A stretch of DNA of 64,000 nt from Litsea cubeba (GCA_012931725.1 CM022949.1:32812258-32876257); one strand, 5' to 3'; counted from the stretch's first letter, positions 22,887-36,597 are shown. The notes: generated from the sequence alone by a model not told the origin. Numbers and translations are program-made.

Positions 22887-25800
22887 ATGGCTACTCCTGG
22901 GAAATGCTTCTTTATCACTGGCCCATCTGTATGAAATCTAAACCGTCCATTTTTCTTTCTCTTGACATCTCTCGTTCATCAAGGTTAAAAAAAATAAATA
23001 GATCATCTTTCTCTCTAATCTTCCATTGATCATTGATCAGGGTATTGGGAAGACAACTTTGGTGATGAAAGTGTTGGAAAGCCTCAAAATCTCAATCCCT
23101 AGTCTCAAAGTTCGAGGCTTCTACACGCGTAAGTATGATGATATATAAAAAAAAAACCCACTTTTCACTGCCCTGTTTGGATGATCCCCTTCTTGTGGGG
23201 GTCGTTTCAAAATAATGCACGAATGCTGATTTCATTGGAAAAGCAATTTAGGGGGACATCCAAACTCACCCTCAAATGCGATCAGAATGAATAGAGTATT
23301 TTGGCTCATTTCATGGTTTCAAAAATTGGCTGGAACATATGCATTGTGTTTGATGATATGTGTCTGTTTTGGTGCAGAATACTAGCATGATACCCAATTC
23401 ACATTCCTGTATGCATATGTTCCAATAATGGGGCTATTATTTTATTTTCCAGCTTAAGATGAAATAATACTGATAAGATGATAGTGGGCCTGATTTCTCT
23501 ACTTGAACTCACTTGTAGTGATATCACAGTGTTGCTTAGGCGCCCCACCCCCCCACCCCAATATTTTGATGATTGATGATAACCCAAATTTTATCATAAT
23601 AACAATAATGATGATGATGATGAAAAATTAATGTCATTTTTACAGCAATATATTGTTATGTAATTGGTATCTTTACAACTTTGAACTGGAACTAATCACC
23701 AGCCAATGGGATCAGCATTTGGGACCATACTCGACCAGTCACCAGTCACCAGATGATTTGATGCAATGATATGTATATGTGTTAGGATCAAGTCCAAACC
23801 AAAGCCCAGGTTTACAGTCATGGAGAGTTTTTAATTAGCCTGCCTCTGGCCCTGGCATGCTTTAGAGTAGATTTATACCTACATTTTTAGGCTGTTGGAT
23901 GTGCTGGCCTATAGCTAATTGTGTCAGGACTGGGCCAATGCCTACATGGAGGTCTGACTAGATGGCTAGGACTGGCATGTTATAGGGTAAGGTCTGGGTC
24001 TAACTTTCCCGCCATGTGTTTGGTTTGTACCTGATTGTTAGGTCTAAATGATTAATTGAGCAGGGTATGAACAAGATTCAGTCTGGCACAGATTTCCCAT
24101 AGATTTGAAGCCATTAATTCTTTTGAGCATTCAAAGTAGATTGCATGGTGTCTCTGCATTAGGTTGATCAACTCATCAATTTGCCATATTGTAGCAGAAA
24201 CATTCCATTCCACAGAGAAGCTGAGAAGTTTTGAATCTTTTCTATGAAGGAGTATTATAAAATATGGCCTTAACATTTCTATTTCAGGGATCTAATTTTT
24301 TTTATCCAGTGGTACAAACCATGCATAGAAAATTTGCACAAAAAGCTCTCTCTCTCATAGTGATAGTATCATGTCTTGAACACTTGATTTGCTACTGTGG
24401 TCGTGACAATGAGCACTTTTAACTGTCCCACGGGATCTTCTCTAGAATGGCAAAAATCTTCTTGAATGACTTTTAGTCATCCAATCTTTCCATTTCCACC
24501 AATGATTCCAATAATCCTCCTCCTCCTCCTCATCATCAACTCAGTGTTCCCATTAAAGTGGGGTTTGCGTACAAGCCAATTATCCGTTCGTTAAACTGTT
24601 TTATGGGAATCTCTTTGTTCGCATTGCCTATCCATGGTGGGTCTCACTAGGTAGCCATATGGATAATTGGGTCTGACCTGTGTGGAATACGCGGCCTTAA
24701 AAACAATGGATTCTTTCAAGCTATGCATTTGCATGTTTCCCTTTAAAACATGTTCTGGCCTTTGAAAAGGCAAATAGCTCTGAGATGCGTTTGCAGGCTT
24801 GAATGGCAGTGACTTTCGTCATTCCCTTGCTTCTTTCTTCCTCTATCTTCTAATAAAACTTGCAATTTTCTTTCAAAAGGAAAGGACAACAAGAATCAGT
24901 CAATCTTAAGTAACTTGATCAGGTGGTTGATTACTAGTGAGTTTTGAAAGTGCCATTACAAAAATATAGTAGATGAGGGGCAGTATCATTTTGTAGTATA
25001 GCTTGTAAAGATTGTAAGGTTATACCGGGGGAGAACTTGACTTCCCAACATAGGTTGTTGATCATAGATGTGCAGCTACAAAGGTGGACTAGAAAAAAGT
25101 TGTATAGATGCTCAAGGACTAAATGGTGGAACCTGAAAGGTGATAAGCAACTAGCTTTAAGGGAAAGAGTACTAGAGGAAGACGCTTGGGCGATAGATGA
25201 GAGTGCAAATAATATGTGGGATAAGGTAGCAGAGTGTATTAGGAGGGTAGGGAAAGAAGTCTTAGGAGAATCCAAAGGGGGTGCTCCGGTACAGAAAGAG
25301 GCATGGTGGTGGAGCGAAGCCGTCCAAGACGAGATAAGAGTTAAAAGAGAGTGCTTTAAAACTTGGCAAAATGATCGAAATGAAGCGAACTTGGAGAGGT
25401 ATAAAGAAGCAAAAAGAGAAACCAAAAAGGCAGTTAGTGAGGCCAAGGCAAAGGCATTTGAGGTGAAAGAGATATATTCAAGCTTCCTAAAATCAGAGAT
25501 CGGCGGACCAAGGACTTAAACCAAGTTAAATGCATTAAGGATGAGGATGAAAATGTATTAGTAAAGGAAGAGGAGATAAAGGAGCGTTGGAAGAGCTACT
25601 TCTACAAGTTATTTAACGAAAGCAGTAGTAGTGACATACAATTAGGGCAGCTTACCATTTCTAGAGAAGAAGCGAATCATATGTTCTATAGGAGAATCAG
25701 TAGGGAAGAAGTTAAAGAAGTATTGAAAAAAATGAAGAATGAGAAAGCGGTTGGGCCAGATGGTATCCCTATTGAGGTCTGGAAGTGCTTGGGGGAGGAT

Positions 25801-28800
25801 GGCATTAGTTGGTTGACAAAGCTTTTTAATGTAGTGCTAAATAGCAAGAAGATGCCTAATGCATGAAGGAAAAGTATTCTTATACCCATATACAAGAACA
25901 AAGGAGATATTTAGAACTGTGCGAACTACCGCGGGATTAAATTGATGAGCCAACGATGAAATTATGGGAGAGAGTTATTGAGAGAAGACTAAGAAGAACA
26001 ACAAACGTTTCAGAGAATCAATTTGGTTTCATGCCTGGGAGATCAACCATGGAGGCTATCTTTCTCCTGAGGAGGTTAATGGAACAGTATAGAGAAGGTC
26101 AGAGAGATTTACATATGGTGTTCATTGACTTGGAGAAGGCCTATGACCGGGTTCCTAGGGAGATTCTTTGGAGAGTTCTGAAAAAGAAAAGAGTATGTGT
26201 TGCATATATTGAGGCGATAAAGGATATGTATGATAGAGTTGTGATATCTATAAGGACGACTGGCGGCGAAACTAAGGAGTTTCCTATCACGATTGGTCTA
26301 CACCAAGGCTCAGCGTTAAGCCCGTAATTGTTTGCCCTAGTTATGGATGAGATTACAAGACATATCCAGGATGATGTGCCGTGGTGTATGCTATTTGCAG
26401 ATGGCATTGTTTTAGTAGATGAGACGAGAGAAAGAGTGAATGCTAAACTAGAATTGTGGCGGAAAACATTAGAGACAAAAGAGTTTAGGCTAAGTCGATG
26501 CAAAACGGAATATATGGAATGCAAGTTTAGTCAAAGTAGGACACCTGGTAACATGGAAGTAAGTTTGGGCACACAAAAGATTGTAGAGAAAGAAAACTTT
26601 AGGTACCTTGGATCTATGGTGCAACAGGATGGAGGGATTGATAATGATGTAAGTCACAGGATTCAGGTCGGGTGGACCAAATAGAGGAGTGCTTCGGGGG
26701 TCTTGTGTGATCAGAAAGTCCCTCTCAAGGTTAAAGGAAAGTATTATAAGGTGGCGGTACGACCAGCGTTGTTATATGGATCAGAGTGTTGGACAGTAAA
26801 GCATAATCATGTCAAGAAGATGGAAGTTGCGGAGATGAGAATGCTAAGATGGATGTGCGGGATCGCAATGAGAGATGGGATTATGAATGAGGAGATTAGG
26901 GGCAAAGTAGGAATAGCACCGATTGGAGATAAAATTAGAGAAAATCGACTGAGATGGTTCGGCCATGATAGAAGGCGTCCAACGGAGGCACCTGTTAAAA
27001 GGTGTGAAAGCATGGAGATTGCCAGGAGTAGGAGAGGAAGAGGGAGACCCAAGAGAAGTTGGAAAGAAACTATTAAACATGACCTTGCCTACATGGATCT
27101 AACGGAGGACATGGCCCTAAACAGATTTGATTGGCGTCGTCAAATCCATATAGCCGACCCCACCTAGTGGGAAAAGGCTTGGTTTGGTTGGTTTGGTTTG
27201 GTAGCAAATATTATTAGTGTCGCGACTCGAAAGAGTTGCATGGTGGTAGACGTATCACCTATGTAATACCATATTAGTGTAAGATTATTTATTGAAAAGA
27301 TATTGTGGATCACCTTATCTGCTATTATCCCATTTGATTTCCTTGATTGATTACTTATCTTGAGAGACTTTTGTGATTGCTTGCAATCGATGAATGTTGT
27401 AAATATGGAAACGATTCAATATAATTAGAGATGTCACTTCCTTTGTTGATCATCTTTTTTTTTTCCCCAGTGATCATCTTATTTTCTTCCTCCCAGATCT
27501 TTCTTCCATTCTTCTTGCTTCACTTCAACAATTATAATTGTGTGGGGAAAGTTAGAAAAAAAAAAAAAAACCTGAAGTGGCTTTTATATTAGCCATCGTA
27601 CAATTATAGATTTCCATTCCACGAGGCTACTATTTTGTGTTCTGGGTCTCTTTCAAATCTTGCTAACAGCCATTTTTTCTTTGGTTGATTTTGTTGGAAA
27701 AATTCCTTATTTTCCATCCTGGCGTTATGTTGTTTGTTTTAAAAAAATGGTAATTGTAATTCATGGCAACTGATTATGTAGGTGAGGTTAGACAAGGCAC
27801 AGAAAGGGTGGGGTTTGAAGTGGTCACATTGGATGGTAGAAGGGGACCTCTTGCATCTGCAACATATTCAAGGTAGTGGACATTATCATTCAGTGATCTC
27901 TGTAGATAGCTTTTTTCTGTTCTTTCAAAACATGAACATGCTTGTGCAGCACATTGCATTACGTGTATGTATAGCTACGTCCAAACTTTTTCTGCAGCTT
28001 TTATTTTGCATGATTTTATATTCCTCGGTGTTAGGGTTTGTAGAAACAGTGATTATACTGAAAAGCTACTATGAGATTTGCAGTTAAGGACAATGTCGCT
28101 TGCACTTATATGCTTGAACTTAGAGGTTTCTTTTTGGTGATATTTCTCTCTTCCATGACATGACATCACAAGCCATTAAATTATTTCTTTTCAAGGAAAG
28201 AACGCAGAAAACTACGTAAAAACAAGATGAGGATAGTGGTGTTTGACCACTGTTGGGGAGAAAATGGTTCGATTATAGTCGCAAACTATGATGCCCAGAT
28301 ATGGATAATGGTGTAGACATGAATATGAGGATTAGAGACAACTTCACAATTTCGGCATATCTGACATGGATATGAATGTGTTTATCCTTATATTTTGCTA
28401 GAACATTTTTGAATTAATGAAATCATCATTATTTACATTCCTTTTTAATAAAGTATATGGACAAAAATATATGAAATAATGGATTTAATATAGAAGGATC
28501 TGCTAAACTTGTTTCCCAGAAGGATCAGTGCAGTATTGTGTACCACTACGAGTATCGCATTGGTCCGATATTGATATGCTTAGCATATACAATTATCTTG
28601 GTATCGTAGGTCGTGGATATTCTCTCAGAAATAACTGTCTCCATTTTCTAGAGAATTTAATAATCCCAATGTAAATTTCATAAGCTTTCTTACTAAAAAA
28701 ATCCCATACTAAAACCAGGTTTTATTTTATGACTATGGCTGTCATTTTTTTATCGTTATCTTCTCTTAATAGCATTTATCCTTAATTTAGTATTCAAACA

Positions 28801-31800
28801 TCATTATAATCGTTTGTTAGTTAATTGCACTTTTCTCCTTTTATAAGTTAGGTGCACTTTTCTCCTTTTTAATAGATTTTGATATATATGATCTTAAGAC
28901 GACGGCAGCGTCTTTTCAAATTCCCGGGCTTTCACACGATTTCAAAATTCGAATTGAAAATATGGTTAATTCAGGGGGCTTCGCTTGGATTGAGTTTATG
29001 GTCGTGGCAGTTGTGCGTTCTCTCGTATTGGTGCTTCGCTTGTTCATTCTGGTCAGTGTTGGGTTTTTTCTCTGATTCAACAGTAAATTCCATTCTATTG
29101 ACACTGAGCGAGCAGCAAGCAACAAGCAACGGCTGAAAAGCCGTTGAGCGCTAGCCAGCAAGCAGCTTAAAAGAAGGCGCGCCAGGACGGACTTAGTTGT
29201 TCAATATAAGACAACAATGAGTCTTCCATCGACTTCTCCGGTCGATTTGCTTATCGATTTTAGAAGTCAATGTGTCGAGTTGGCTGAGCGCTATGTCCCT
29301 CGCTTATTCGAAACTCCTATAGAGTTAGGTTTCCGGTGGTTACCGCAATGGTCGGCTTCAAACAATTTTTTTTTAATTTTAGTTTGAACTCTTTTTTTTT
29401 CCTAATAATACTTAAAATTTTTAATCGTAAATACATTTTAATTTCCGGCCAGGGCCTGTTTCTAGCTTAATAAACTAATGGAATCCCGACTCATGGAGAG
29501 CTGTCTACTAGATGCCTCTTTCACATCATTGCATGTGTTCCCTTAATCTGCAATGGGTTGGCCCATGGATGTTTACACATCCCCATCAGGAGTCGCTTTG
29601 GGGTATTGAAACTTACTTGCTATAGAATGTGCTCCAAACCAGCTATCCATCAATTGCATCGAGTCCGTGTTCCACATTATCAAATTCCACCTGCAAACCT
29701 ACTGCTTCAATGGGCCGTCTATTCCAATCTCTGGAATTACCTAAGTATCTCAGCAGCTTCAAACGTTTCCCAACATTTTGTTTCTTGCAGGAGGATTGTA
29801 TTTGTCTCCTCGATATCTCCTTTCATCAAGTCACCCAAATTTCTACAGTTCCAAGATATGATCTTTCTTTTTTTTTTTTTTTTAATAATCCATTGTATCT
29901 CCCACCCAGCCCAGCCTAGGAGCCTTTGGCCCTGAGCTGAGGGATACGCAATTTTGGACAGCCAAGACCTAATCCCCACCTCCTATCAACATGCACCGGG
30001 TAAAACTATAAGAGGTGACCAACGAAGGTCGGTGTCAAACACAAGACCTCTCCGCTTCATGAGGCGCGGAGTCCTTGGCCAACTGAGCTACCAATCATTG
30101 GTTTCCATGATAGGATCTTCATTCTTAAACTAACTCGAATTCCACCTCCTTAGCTCTGGAACCCTCTTGGATTTGAACCACCCATAATTGTGATTCACTG
30201 AAGATTTTAACTCTTCAGTTCCCTACTAACTCTGGAGTCCAATCAGCCCGTTGATTTCCTGGACGTTTCTTTCGTGCACTCCCTATTTTGTAATTCCCCC
30301 ATCCTTTCTAAAATGTCATCTCCCAACTTGAAAACTTCTGGTGATTTCCATATAGCTGATTTCAGTGGGGTCCACATAAGCATGGATGAGTGAGAGAGTT
30401 TAGAATCTATCAGTTAGTTAATTTTATTTGTCCCATGAGAGTATTCTCAGGATACTGTTTAATACATTTCCTAACCTTTCTATAAATGGCCTTTTATTTG
30501 TCAGTTATTTTTCCATTTAATCATATATTTCTAAGGCCCTTGATTGGATAAGATCATCAACTCATTGTATTTTGACTTTTTTGCTTTACCCACACTGGGG
30601 CCTATGATGTGGACAGTTCATATGTATGAGGTACATGCATATGACCAGTGACGGAGCCAGGAATTTCTCATAGGTGGGGCAACATTGGTGGATCAATAAT
30701 GTTTTTTTTTTTGAATGGTAACATTCAATGAAAAGGCAAAACAGTACAATAGAGATATACTGAAAATTAAACCCAAAATACAGAGTGGCCCAGAGGAAAA
30801 GAACCCACAAAACAGAAGCTACACCCTTGCCAGAAAACAACTAACAAAAGAGAGAGCACAAACTCATATTGTTAGCAAATTAACTTATCGCAAAAAAAGA
30901 ACGAAATTTGAGAAAAAAAATTTAAAAAATTGTTTTAACATAGAATCATATTTTCAATCCTGTTTTACCCATAAACTCATGATTAGATTACCCAAAAATG
31001 ATAAATTTGTATTGTTCTCCACACCCATCAACATTCAATAATGGGTCAAGAAGTCTAGAGAAGAATTGCAAATTGCATGCTGTTAGCATATTTACTTATG
31101 ACCACATGATTATGTTAAAAAATATTAGTTAAACTCATGAAAACCATAATATAGGGCTAATGATGTTCACAAAAAGTCTTGATCTTTGGCCCATTTGGTG
31201 TTTAAAGCTCAAATGACAAATCTTCTATTTATGGTCGCACAAAATTTCTAACTTAATAATTTGATTAGACCTGTTAATCTAGATTTGAAATTAAATTTTA
31301 AAAACTCTATCTGATCACAACTTAAATGGGCAAGTTTTCAAAATATGCTTATTATGAGTGCCGAACTTGAGAGGATATGGAATCTAGACTTAATAGAGGG
31401 TGAATAAAAAGAGAAAAAGAGGAAGAAGGAGAAGCAAACACACTGTGGCATTCTTGTTGCACAAAGAGAGGAAGAAAGAAAGTAAGTCATTGATGAGTTG
31501 TCTTTTGGACAAAAGCAAAAGACCAAATTGCCCTAATGTGTTTGAAAGTACTACTGTTAAACAAGAGTTAAAAACAAAAGTGGGGGGTTTTTAATTGCCC
31601 CTCCTCGACTCTACTTGGCGATGTCCCTACATGCGACGTGCACTGTGGCTATGTGCACATGCATGGATCATCATACTCTGCCAAAATATCAAATCATTCT
31701 TCTTTTGTGGCTTATGTTGTGGCTAATGCTTATTTCCAAATGGCAGTGCAGAGTCTCTCAGATGGCCTAGCGTTGGGAAGTATAAAGTAGACACAGCATC

Positions 31801-34568
31801 ATTTGAATCCTTAGCAATGCCTGAGCTGCAGGTAGGTATTGTTTCACAGAACTCCACATAACTATAAAACATAATTTGGTGAGTGCAGAAGGGGTAGCTT
31901 CTGTGCCTATACATTTGTGAATATTGTATTCTGAATTTCTGATGTCAGGTCAAGGAAGATACTGAACTCTTTATCATCGACGAAGTTGGTAAAATGGAGT
32001 TGTACTGTGCATCTTTTTTCCCAGCTGTACTGAAAGTTTTGGAGTCCAATATTCCAATCTTGGCAACCATACCCTGTCCAAGGTATGGTTGCGACATACC
32101 TGGAGGTACTATAATATTTCTTATTAGAAATCTAAGTGCTTTCTTAATTGCATTTGTTAGAAACAAGTAATAATTTCTTTGGAGTCCTGCCAGGAAAATT
32201 TATGATTTTTTTATACGATGGCTGACTTCAGCAGTGCTGGAACCAGGATTTTTTTTCTGTTTTGGGGTTGGGTGGGAGTGTGTGTTGGTTGACCAATAGT
32301 GTTTTATATGATCAGAACACTAATTTATACTCTTGGACTACATTGACGAACTTTTGATCCAGATAATATCAAATACTGAATTTTCTGATCATAGTATTTT
32401 ATTTAGATCAACTGCATTGCTCAGTGCTTATAGGATATAATCACATTGTATAAAATGACATAATTTCATGAAACTTCACATCACTGTCTAACAGATCACC
32501 AAGGATATCTCACTTGCAAAGACTCATGTCATACCACAAAAACTTCAGATGCTGATATGCTCAAAAGCAGGGGGAAAAAGCCCTTCCTAATGGGGTTCCG
32601 CTTTATGCCTCAATAAAACTGGATATGGTTTTGGTTTTGGTATTCACTCTTCCAAAACAAGCATGCGGATGTTGATTTGGGGCACATCTAAATACTCTTA
32701 ATGCTTAAGTCGAGGTTAGTTGAGTCTTATCTAAATGACATTAAGGTAATGTTTGGATTGTCTTAAGTTTCGGTCTTAATGTCTTGTGTCTTAAGCGCTA
32801 AGACAAAAAAATGAATAAGATTGTTTGGTGCGCTATGACAACATGTCTTAAGCGCTAAGACGACTTGTTATTTAAGACGAAATTTATCTTAATTGTAGGA
32901 GCTCGAAATCCAGCTCCTGGAATTAAGACCCCAATATCTTAAGCGGTAAGACAGTTCAGAACTTTTAAAATTCCCGTAATAACCCTCACCAATATCAACG
33001 ATTGCAACCCTCAAATAATTATAATCATAAAATAAAAAAATAATTATAAAACAAAATTTAATTAGACATATAATAAAATTTAATTTAATACACACACTTT
33101 ATCATAATATAATATACATATAACATTTAAAAAAATAAATGATAAAAACATAATAATAACACTTATTAATGAACAAATTAAATAAGTAATATTATATCGA
33201 TAAAAAATAAAATGAATATATAACAAAAACAATATAATATTCAACGACTATTAATTGAAAAAAAATTCATAATATAATTTAATAAATATATATAAATAAA
33301 TAAAAAATAATATATTAGCACAATTACAACTATTTAAAAATTAATAAATTAAAAAAAATATATATAAATATAAATGAAACAAAAATAAAAATACAATTAA
33401 AAATATATATATAAACAATAAAAATAAATAATAATTTATGATTATAAAATTAGCCATTATGATAAAAACAATCAGAACACAATTATCAATAATAAAATAA
33501 AAAACAAAACACATAAATAACAAAAATAAACAATTAAATTAAATAAAAATAAACAAATGCTATGATAAAAATTTAAATAATAATAATTAATATAAAACAT
33601 TAATAACATATTATTTAATGAAAAATAAATAATAATATAATAATATAAGAACATAATAAAACAATTACAAATAAAAAAACAATAACAAAACATAAAACTA
33701 CAATTAAGATAAAATAATAATCATATAAAAACACCAAAATAAATATAATAAAATTAATTATATTAAAAATAATATTATAAACAATATATAATAAAATATT
33801 AAATTAATATAACTAAATGAAAAAAACATAAAAAATATATAATAATTATATTTTATAACAAAAAGTATAAACTGGTCATTGTCTGAGTTTAAAAAGAAAC
33901 GAATTTGGAGTGTTAGTAATGTTTTTCAGGCTTGAAACCATTTTTTAAAAAATGACAGAAATTACCCTTAACTTAAGAAATGGATAAGATGCATTACCAA
34001 ACACTCTTATTCAATTCAGATATCATAGCGTTTGGGTATTCCCAAACGATCTTATTACAGAACAACTAATCAGATCTTAAACTCGCAGCTCTAATAAGAA
34101 CTTAAACTCACAGATCTTTTTCAGACAGATAAGACGGTAAAAAAATAAGACGATCCAAATAGGCCCTAACTTTGTCATGATCTTGTCAAGTCAAAACGTG
34201 TCTACTTGAACTTGTTGACACGTGAGCGTATGGAATAGTGAGCCAGAGATGAATTCAGAAATTTTAATAGGTTAACAACTACTTATTCTTTTGATTGTGA
34301 GGTACTATCCTTTCATAAAGCAGTGTATACTGTATCGCTATAGTTTGGTAGTCACTGCAAAACTATGAAAAACTACTATCTTTTCATGCAGATTTATCCG
34401 TCTTCTTTGGACATTTCATAGATAAACCTAGATGATTGATGCTTTTTTGCAGTTAACAGAGTGAGGAATCATCCAGGAGCAACCGTATTCAGACTCAACA
34501 CAGAGAATAGAGATTCAATCAAAGAAGAAATCTGCACCAAATTGGCTTACTTACTACAAAAGCAATAA
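22887..34568 (+). CDS. NTPCR/THEP1-type nucleoside-triphosphatase, copy B (intact)
   Basis: Exons are 22887-22928, 23041-23128, 27782-27872, 31762-31831, 31949-32105 and 34453-34568 (plus strand). They join in phase to 564 nt, or 187 residues, close to the about 190 residues of the human homologue. The start MATPGKCFFITGPS leads into the P-loop GPSGIGKTTL (about residues 12-21). It is followed by GFYTREVRQGTERVGFEV, RRGPLAS, Walker B-like LFIIDEVGKMEL (about 101-112) and NHPGATVFRL near the end. The family is a small P-loop NTPase that hydrolyses nucleoside triphosphates; no targeting peptide is evident. Introns are long (3-4.7 kb) because they host a LINE, SINE, hAT-type and Harbinger-type elements. 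All splice sites are GT-AG. Compared with copy A it has no stop, but it lacks 152 bp of upstream flank with a TATA-like box, so its expression needs proof. Confidence 0.88.
25000..27201 (+). mobile_element. 5'-truncated RTE-type LINE in intron 2 of copy B
   Basis: Absent from unit A, where TTTGTAGTATTAGCAAAT is continuous near 6590-6605. It starts inside the endonuclease C-terminus (CKVIPGENL, QHRLLIIDV) and runs through the reverse transcriptase. It ends with the RTE-like 3' end CCGACCCCACCTAGTGGGAA followed by short TTGGTT-type repeats instead of poly(A). No clear target-site duplication was found. Confidence 0.88.
25020..27167 (+). pseudogene. RTE LINE endonuclease/reverse transcriptase remnant
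   Basis: Recognisable pieces in order are: a linker with RTKWWNLKGD; the N-terminal RT motif KAVGPDGIPIEVWK (about 25,745); NQFGFMPGRSTMEAI (about 26,015); VFIDLEKAYDRVPR (about 26,120); GLHQGSALSP (about 26,300), followed at once by a stop; MLFADGIVLVDETR (about 26,390), where the catalytic FADD is FADG; and the C-terminal FRYLGSMVQQDG and LLYGSECWTVK. There are frameshifts near 25,515 and 25,930 and stops near 25,864, 26,325 and 26,682. The element is dead. Confidence 0.88.
28899..29361. other. Unit B-specific insert, organelle-like (possible NUMT)
   Basis: About 463 bp interrupt sequence continuous in unit A (GATCTTAAG then a T-rich run, about 8410-8440). Base composition is clearly richer in G+C than the surrounding AT-rich intron. 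There is no terminal inverted repeat, target-site duplication or poly(A). It contains short frames such as one from 28,961 (MVNSGGFAWIEFMVV) and one from 29,218 (MSLPSTSPVDLLIDF) and AGCAAGCAACAAGC-type sequence of a style seen in plant mitochondrial spacers. I could not name a mitochondrial gene, so organellar origin is an inference. It lies in intron 3 of NTPase copy B. Confidence 0.4.
29876..30102 (-). mobile_element. tRNA-derived SINE, unit B
   Basis: Same insertion as 8936-9180: target-site duplication TTCCAAGATATGATCTT (29,859-29,875) and TTCCATGATAGGATCTT (from 30,103). The A box, B box and minus-strand A-rich tail are kept. A few internal bases are lost relative to unit A. Shared position shows it was present before the duplication. 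Confidence 0.83.
30646..31629. mobile_element. Non-autonomous hAT-type element, unit B
   Basis: Counterpart of 9610-10621, with the same left end CAGTGACGGAGCCAGG and the same flanks CATATGAC (30,638-30,645) and CATGCGAC (30,630s equivalent on the right, 31,630-31,637). The right terminus is more eroded (TTGGCGATGTCCCTA). No transposase is visible. Confidence 0.68.
32745..34166. mobile_element. Harbinger-type non-autonomous element in intron 5 of copy B
   Basis: Absent from unit A (CTAAATGACTTTAACTTCG near 11,700). It has a 3-bp TAA duplication (32,742-32,744 and 34,167-34,169), as in PIF/Harbinger and Tourist elements. Left end GGTAATGTTTGGATTGTCTT and reverse complement of the right end GGGCCTATTTGGATCGTCTT are matching terminal inverted repeats. 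Both subterminal regions are rich in TCTTA/TAAGA motifs (for example CTTAAGCGCTAAGAC). About 33,000-33,890 is almost pure A/T and encodes no transposase; its frames are compositional. Confidence 0.85.
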
Positions 34569-36597
34569 GTGTTTGTGCTTGCAGATTCTTGCATGAGGGT
34601 AGTGCCATCTGCACTTGAGAATCTAAGATTGTAAGTCTTACCATATGATGTACTTATCTGGAGATGCCATTTTCAGTAGATTCGGTAAAACCCTTCTTCT
34701 ATTTGATATCATGTCACAATCGGAGTTCTGGATAAATGCACTATATAGTCAATGATTAGGCTCAAAGCACGAAAAATGCTTGATTTAATTAATTGCAGTT
34801 TCAGGGTACTCCTTCAGCTTGTTGCAAATTTTTTTTTTTTGTAAAAGTTCAGCTTACTAACTTTATTTTCTTCGGAATCCTATGATTCGATGTATATTTT
34901 TATACAACAATCCCATTTACAAATGAATCTAAGGATTGGGGTGTGGATCTTACGATTCGATACTTGTTTTTATCGAATTTTACGATTCATTTGAGCAGGA
35001 GTAACCATAGGTAAGAGATTAATATTAATATTTCTTTTACTTTCTTTCTTTTCTTTTTTGTTACCATTTCTACTTTTAAAAGGTTATATACAGTAGTGAT
35101 TAAAAAGATCTCTTAATAACTTTAGTGATTTTAAGGAGATTTTAGAGATTAGTGAGGAACAAGCTTGTGACTAAAGCGTTGAGTTGTATCTATGAGATTT
35201 TGTCCTCTAATTGTTCTGTTTAGTTTTACTTTGTTTTTTTTTTTTCCATGAACTCTTGTTTAACTTCATAAAGTTGATTATTTAGATTTTTTTTCCATTT
35301 AAAGAGAACAAAAAATACTTTGTTTATTTTTCCTAGTAATGATGATATCTTAAACACAGTTAACCATTCGGACATATCAACCATGATATGTTAGTATATG
35401 AAGAAAGTCATATGATTATATCATAGTTTTATTTGCCATTTTAATTATGTTGTTATAGATAGAAAATAGATGAATTTTATGAATAAGTACTTTTTTATTT
35501 TTGTATCTTTTTATAATATTATGTTGTAGTTTTTTTATAAGAAAAATAAACAATTCTAAGACTCATGATGTGATTCATGGTACATTTCATTAATCTCCTA
35601 ATGATTTGAGATACGATTTTGCTTTTCAAAACATAGCTGTTTTCATTTTCTATTTCAAAGAATCTCAATCATTTTAAAAAACATGCACACAAATAATAAC
35701 CAATTGCTTCTCTATGGACGGAAAAAACTGATGTCCTTAAGATTACTATTACAGGCACCACCAATAATGGCCGTAAGACCCAAAATCACATCGACTGGAA
35801 ATACTGCTGGATGGGCTTGTCTGTTGCATGTGGACCATTGATCATTGTTCCTTTAGCTGTACATGTTAAAGACCATTAATTTTTTACTGGAGTTCCCATT
35901 TTGAAAGCTTTTGAACTAGCAGGTGCTTCTGCTGTCCCATCTGATCTTGATCCCGTTGTTCTAATCTGTGCGTCATCTATTCATTATAGAGTGTTTAATT
36001 ACTCCCAAAACAATACTCAACTTCTATGGATCTTTTAATTGGATTGTTGGTAATTTAGTTGACGGTGAGCAATTTTGTTCAGGAAAACTTGCATCATCCA
36101 TCTGATTTAAATCTCCAATTTATTTTTTTTCAGTCCAAGCATTCTATTCAAGTGGGGCTCATCTTTTAGTGATCCTGATAGCTGTAGGCTTGTACCTACT
36201 GCAGATGAGTGATTCAAGTAAGAGCTCTCCCATGTCGTCATCTGATGATTGGCTTTGCCAAGGATTTGTTAAAATGGGAACCAACCAGACAAAAGCAAAA
36301 GGATGATTCATCTGGTTGGAGCTGTGGACGGTCAATGACATAAAAGTGTTTCCTTTGAACATTGTAAATTTATAATTAGGAATGAATGGGGATTGCAGGC
36401 TGTTTCTTCATCAAGTTCTGAAGCCAGTTATTGTCTGACTACATTTGTCTAATGTGGGACACTTTTAACAATCTAGGTCACTTAGAAGTGAGCACCACAT
36501 GTTGAGAACGCTTTGGCACTGTAAACATCTCCCTCTGGTACTGCAGAAGTTCTGATCGGAGATGGATTGGTTGCTACCTGATGTGGTGATCTAAGAT
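34569..36597. other. 3' flank of NTPase copy B, no gene seen
   Basis: Collinear with 12,111-14,065 and equally AT-rich. It holds the 3' untranslated region and spacer up to the Copia target site CTAGT (36,598-36,602). No credible additional gene is visible on either strand. Confidence 0.6.

Noticed and set aside
33341..33693. Overlapping hydrophobic minus-strand frames looking like membrane proteins
   Set aside because: They come from the nearly pure A/T core of a Harbinger-type element, with only Ile/Tyr/Phe/Leu-type codons.
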